34,835 nucleotides of DNA, from the NCBI RefSeq assembly GCF_917627385.1, contig NZ_CAKJTL010000136.1, positions 47,256-82,090 of the forward strand, written 5' to 3'. The notes beneath the pieces were generated by a model, which worked only from the letters and a program-made list of their open reading frames with translations, searched no databases and had not been told where the DNA came from. The stretch comes from Protofrankia sp. CiT1 (lineage in GTDB: Bacteria > Actinomycetota > Actinomycetes > Frankiales > Frankiaceae). Both the position numbers and the translations under genes were made by a program. Shown here piece after piece: positions 33,565-34,835 of the stretch (the stretch's first letter is position 1; each line of letters starts with the position of its first letter).

Positions 33565-33592
33565 AATTTAGCAAACTACCTTGCTATGTCAA
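33565..33592 (-). promoter_or_regulatory. padR promoter with internal operator
   Basis: On the minus strand TTGACA (33592-33587), a 16-nt spacer and TAAATT (33570-33565) form a near-consensus promoter, with 7 nt to the padR ATG. The inverted repeat TAGCAA-n6-TTGCTA (33569-33586) fills the spacer and touches the -10 box, the expected place for PadR to block RNA polymerase. Confidence 0.7.
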
Positions 33593-33602
33593 GTAGCAGG
33601 CC

Positions 33603-33658
33603 AAAAAAATAAGCGGCGGGCACGAGCTCTCCTCGTTGCCATGGCCGCCTGCCGCCGC
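33603..33658 (-). terminator. Intrinsic terminator with T tract
   Basis: Read on the minus strand, a compound stem (CCGCCGC at 33652-33658 reading against GCGGCGG at 33613-33619, with an inner ACGAG/CTCGT stem at 33622-33636) is followed by TTATTTTTTT (33612-33603). It lies 30 bp after the stop of the terminal minus-strand gene. This is the only hairpin with a clear T tract in the window. Confidence 0.75.
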
Positions 33659-33687
33659 GAACCGCGGAGCCTTCGGGTACGTCCTCG

Positions 33688-34835
33688 CTACTCCACGAGG
33701 ATGACGCGCACAGCATTCAACAGGTCACGGCCTACCTCGGTCACCGCGTAGGAATGGCCAGGCATGATCAATAAGATGGTCCCCGGCGGCTGGCCGTTCA
33801 TCTCGGAGAGGTCCAGCGCGGTGCCGAAGATTGCCAGGCCGACGGCCGCACCGACGATCGTGGCCGGATCGGACGACGCCTGCGCGAATCCCGGCAGGCC
33901 GACCCGGGTGCCGGGCCGCAGGCTGGCGGCCATCTCCGGGGTGAACAGGTTCGCTGTGTACATCCATCCGTGGTATGTCCTGACCTTGAGATCAGGAAGA
34001 TCCTTCTCATAGGCGGTTGTGCGGTGGATGCCGTTGTGACCCCGCACCACCAAGGCGAGGAGATCGTTGGGCGTCAACAGCGCCCGGCCAGAACCGCTCT
34101 CCACGAACCGTTCCACCGCATCGAGCAGCTCGGCCACCCGCACGGCACCGACCCGCCGCAGTAGTTCACCGGCAGTGGACATCCCGTTGCTGGACCACCC
34201 CCAGGGGGAAGTCCCACCGGTGGCGGGGCGGGACGCATCCGTGGATTCGGTGGCAGCGGTCTTCCCGCCACCGTCTGGGCTGCCGACAACCGGCATGGAA
34301 TCCGGCGGGTCTGAGCGATCGTGGCGAAGCGTCACAAACGTCGAACCGGGCTCTGGCCAGTCCTCGACCATCAGGTCAATCTCAGTCGACGGGTCGACAA
34401 CGGCGACGGTCACCGCTGCCGAATCGGCGTTCAGCAGAGCGGAGGCGTCCCGGCCAGTGCCCGGCGGGAACTGTACGACAGTCATGTCACCGTAGGTCTC
34501 CGGCAGCGTGTTCGAGACCGTCAGCGGATGGTCGGACGCAGCTTGTAGCCAGTGGGCGACAGCATCCTCCGACATGGGCGGCAAGATCGCGTACACGGGT
34601 TCCTGGACGACTGGTGAACGATGGAGCAGTTCGGGGAGGGTCGTATCGGCGCCCCACCGCAACGCCGCCTCCGTCGTCGACGCCCCCACCAGCGAACCAC
34701 CCACCGAAACGCCCGTGGACACAGCCCCACCAGCCAACGCCGCCAGCACATCATCCCCCACCAAATCCACCCGCCGACCATCCGCCGTAAACCGCGACCA
34801 CCCACCAGAACCCACCACCGGAACAGGAACACCCC
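33688..34835 (-). CDS. Unrecognised long protein, 3' part only (5' end outside window)
   Basis: The frame is open through the right edge of the window: codons before the GTG at 34818 read on as GVPVP without a stop, so at least 381 residues of the C-terminal part are visible. Features are a Gly/Val/Ala-rich region with VDLVGDDVLAALAGG, an ALRWGADTTLPELLH segment, a Ser/Asp/Pro-rich low-complexity section in the middle (about residues 175-215 of the visible part), and a C-terminal region with a YHGWMYTANLFTPEMAA segment and a hydrophobic stretch (IVGAAVGLAIFGTALDLS). I do not recognise the family. The composition suggests a large surface-associated or multidomain accessory protein. A true T-tract terminator follows it. 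Confidence 0.7.
   Translation of the reverse strand, partial: GVPVPVVGSGGWSRFTADGRRVDLVGDDVLAALAGGAVSTGVSVGGSLVGASTTEAALRWGADTTLPELLHRSPVVQEPVYAILPPMSEDAVAHWLQAASDHPLTVSNTLPETYGDMTVVQFPPGTGRDASALLNADSAAVTVAVVDPSTEIDLMVEDWPEPGSTFVTLRHDRSDPPDSMPVVGSPDGGGKTAATESTDASRPATGGTSPWGWSSNGMSTAGELLRRVGAVRVAELLDAVERFVESGSGRALLTPNDLLALVVRGHNGIHRTTAYEKDLPDLKVRTYHGWMYTANLFTPEMAASLRPGTRVGLPGFAQASSDPATIVGAAVGLAIFGTALDLSEMNGQPPGTILLIMPGHSYAVTEVGRDLLNAVRVILVE

Noticed and set aside
1-34835. tRNA, rRNA, CRISPR array, insertion sequence or transposase
   Set aside because: None seen by eye on either strand. A tRNA scan and an insertion-sequence search would be decisive.

Overview
The window is GC-rich actinobacterial chromosome with GTG starts, GTGA overlaps and leaderless start signatures. 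A glutamine synthetase I gene sits directly beside a eukaryote-type glutamine synthetase II gene, with glnE, a second GSI-like gene (glnA2) and nadE next to them. With the gene order pepA-lpd-E2-(TIGR01777)-lipB-lipA-DUF4191-RDD-glnA this points to Frankia or a close relative. The genus is inferred, not proven by a marker gene.

Left part (1-10.8 kb). A cobalamin nucleotide-loop assembly set (an MBL-CobU fusion, CobT, CobS) is split by about 5.3 kb of accessory DNA. The insert holds an arginyl-tRNA synthetase of the KTRSG type, the 5' remnant of a GNIVVGDHN-type gene, an AlbA_2/RecG-C-like ATP-binding regulator, and a Phd/VapC toxin-antitoxin pair. The VapC gene is intact but seems to start at CTG, so ATG/GTG/TTG gene finding misses it. 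gcvT closes this part on the minus strand, ending against cobS at a shared hairpin.

Middle part (10.8-21.2 kb). pepA is divergent from gcvT across a perfect 21-bp-arm palindrome. It is followed by the lipoyl-dependent module: lpdA (E3), a one-lipoyl-domain E2, a TIGR01777 epimerase, and the lipoyl synthesis genes lipB and lipA. A membrane-anchored pseudokinase on the minus strand and a peptidase E gene interrupt this block. GcvT, E2 and E3 all work in lipoyl-dependent complexes, so lipB/lipA serve their neighbours.

Right part (21.2-34.8 kb). This is the nitrogen assimilation block: DUF4191 and RDD membrane proteins, glnA (GSI with its adenylylation tyrosine), glnII, and convergent glnE (GS adenylyltransferase) and glnA2 (GS-like, without that tyrosine). 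Next comes glutamine-dependent NAD synthetase. Both glnA and glnII have upstream arrays of AC half-sites spaced exactly 11 bp apart, as expected for GlnR. The block ends with a PadR regulator/membrane protein pair and the 3' part of an unrecognised long gene that runs off the window.

Recurring themes are (i) TANNNT boxes 6-7 nt before ATG at seven genes, suggesting leaderless mRNAs, and (ii) 15- or 18-bp in-frame tandem repeats inside otherwise ordinary metabolic enzymes.
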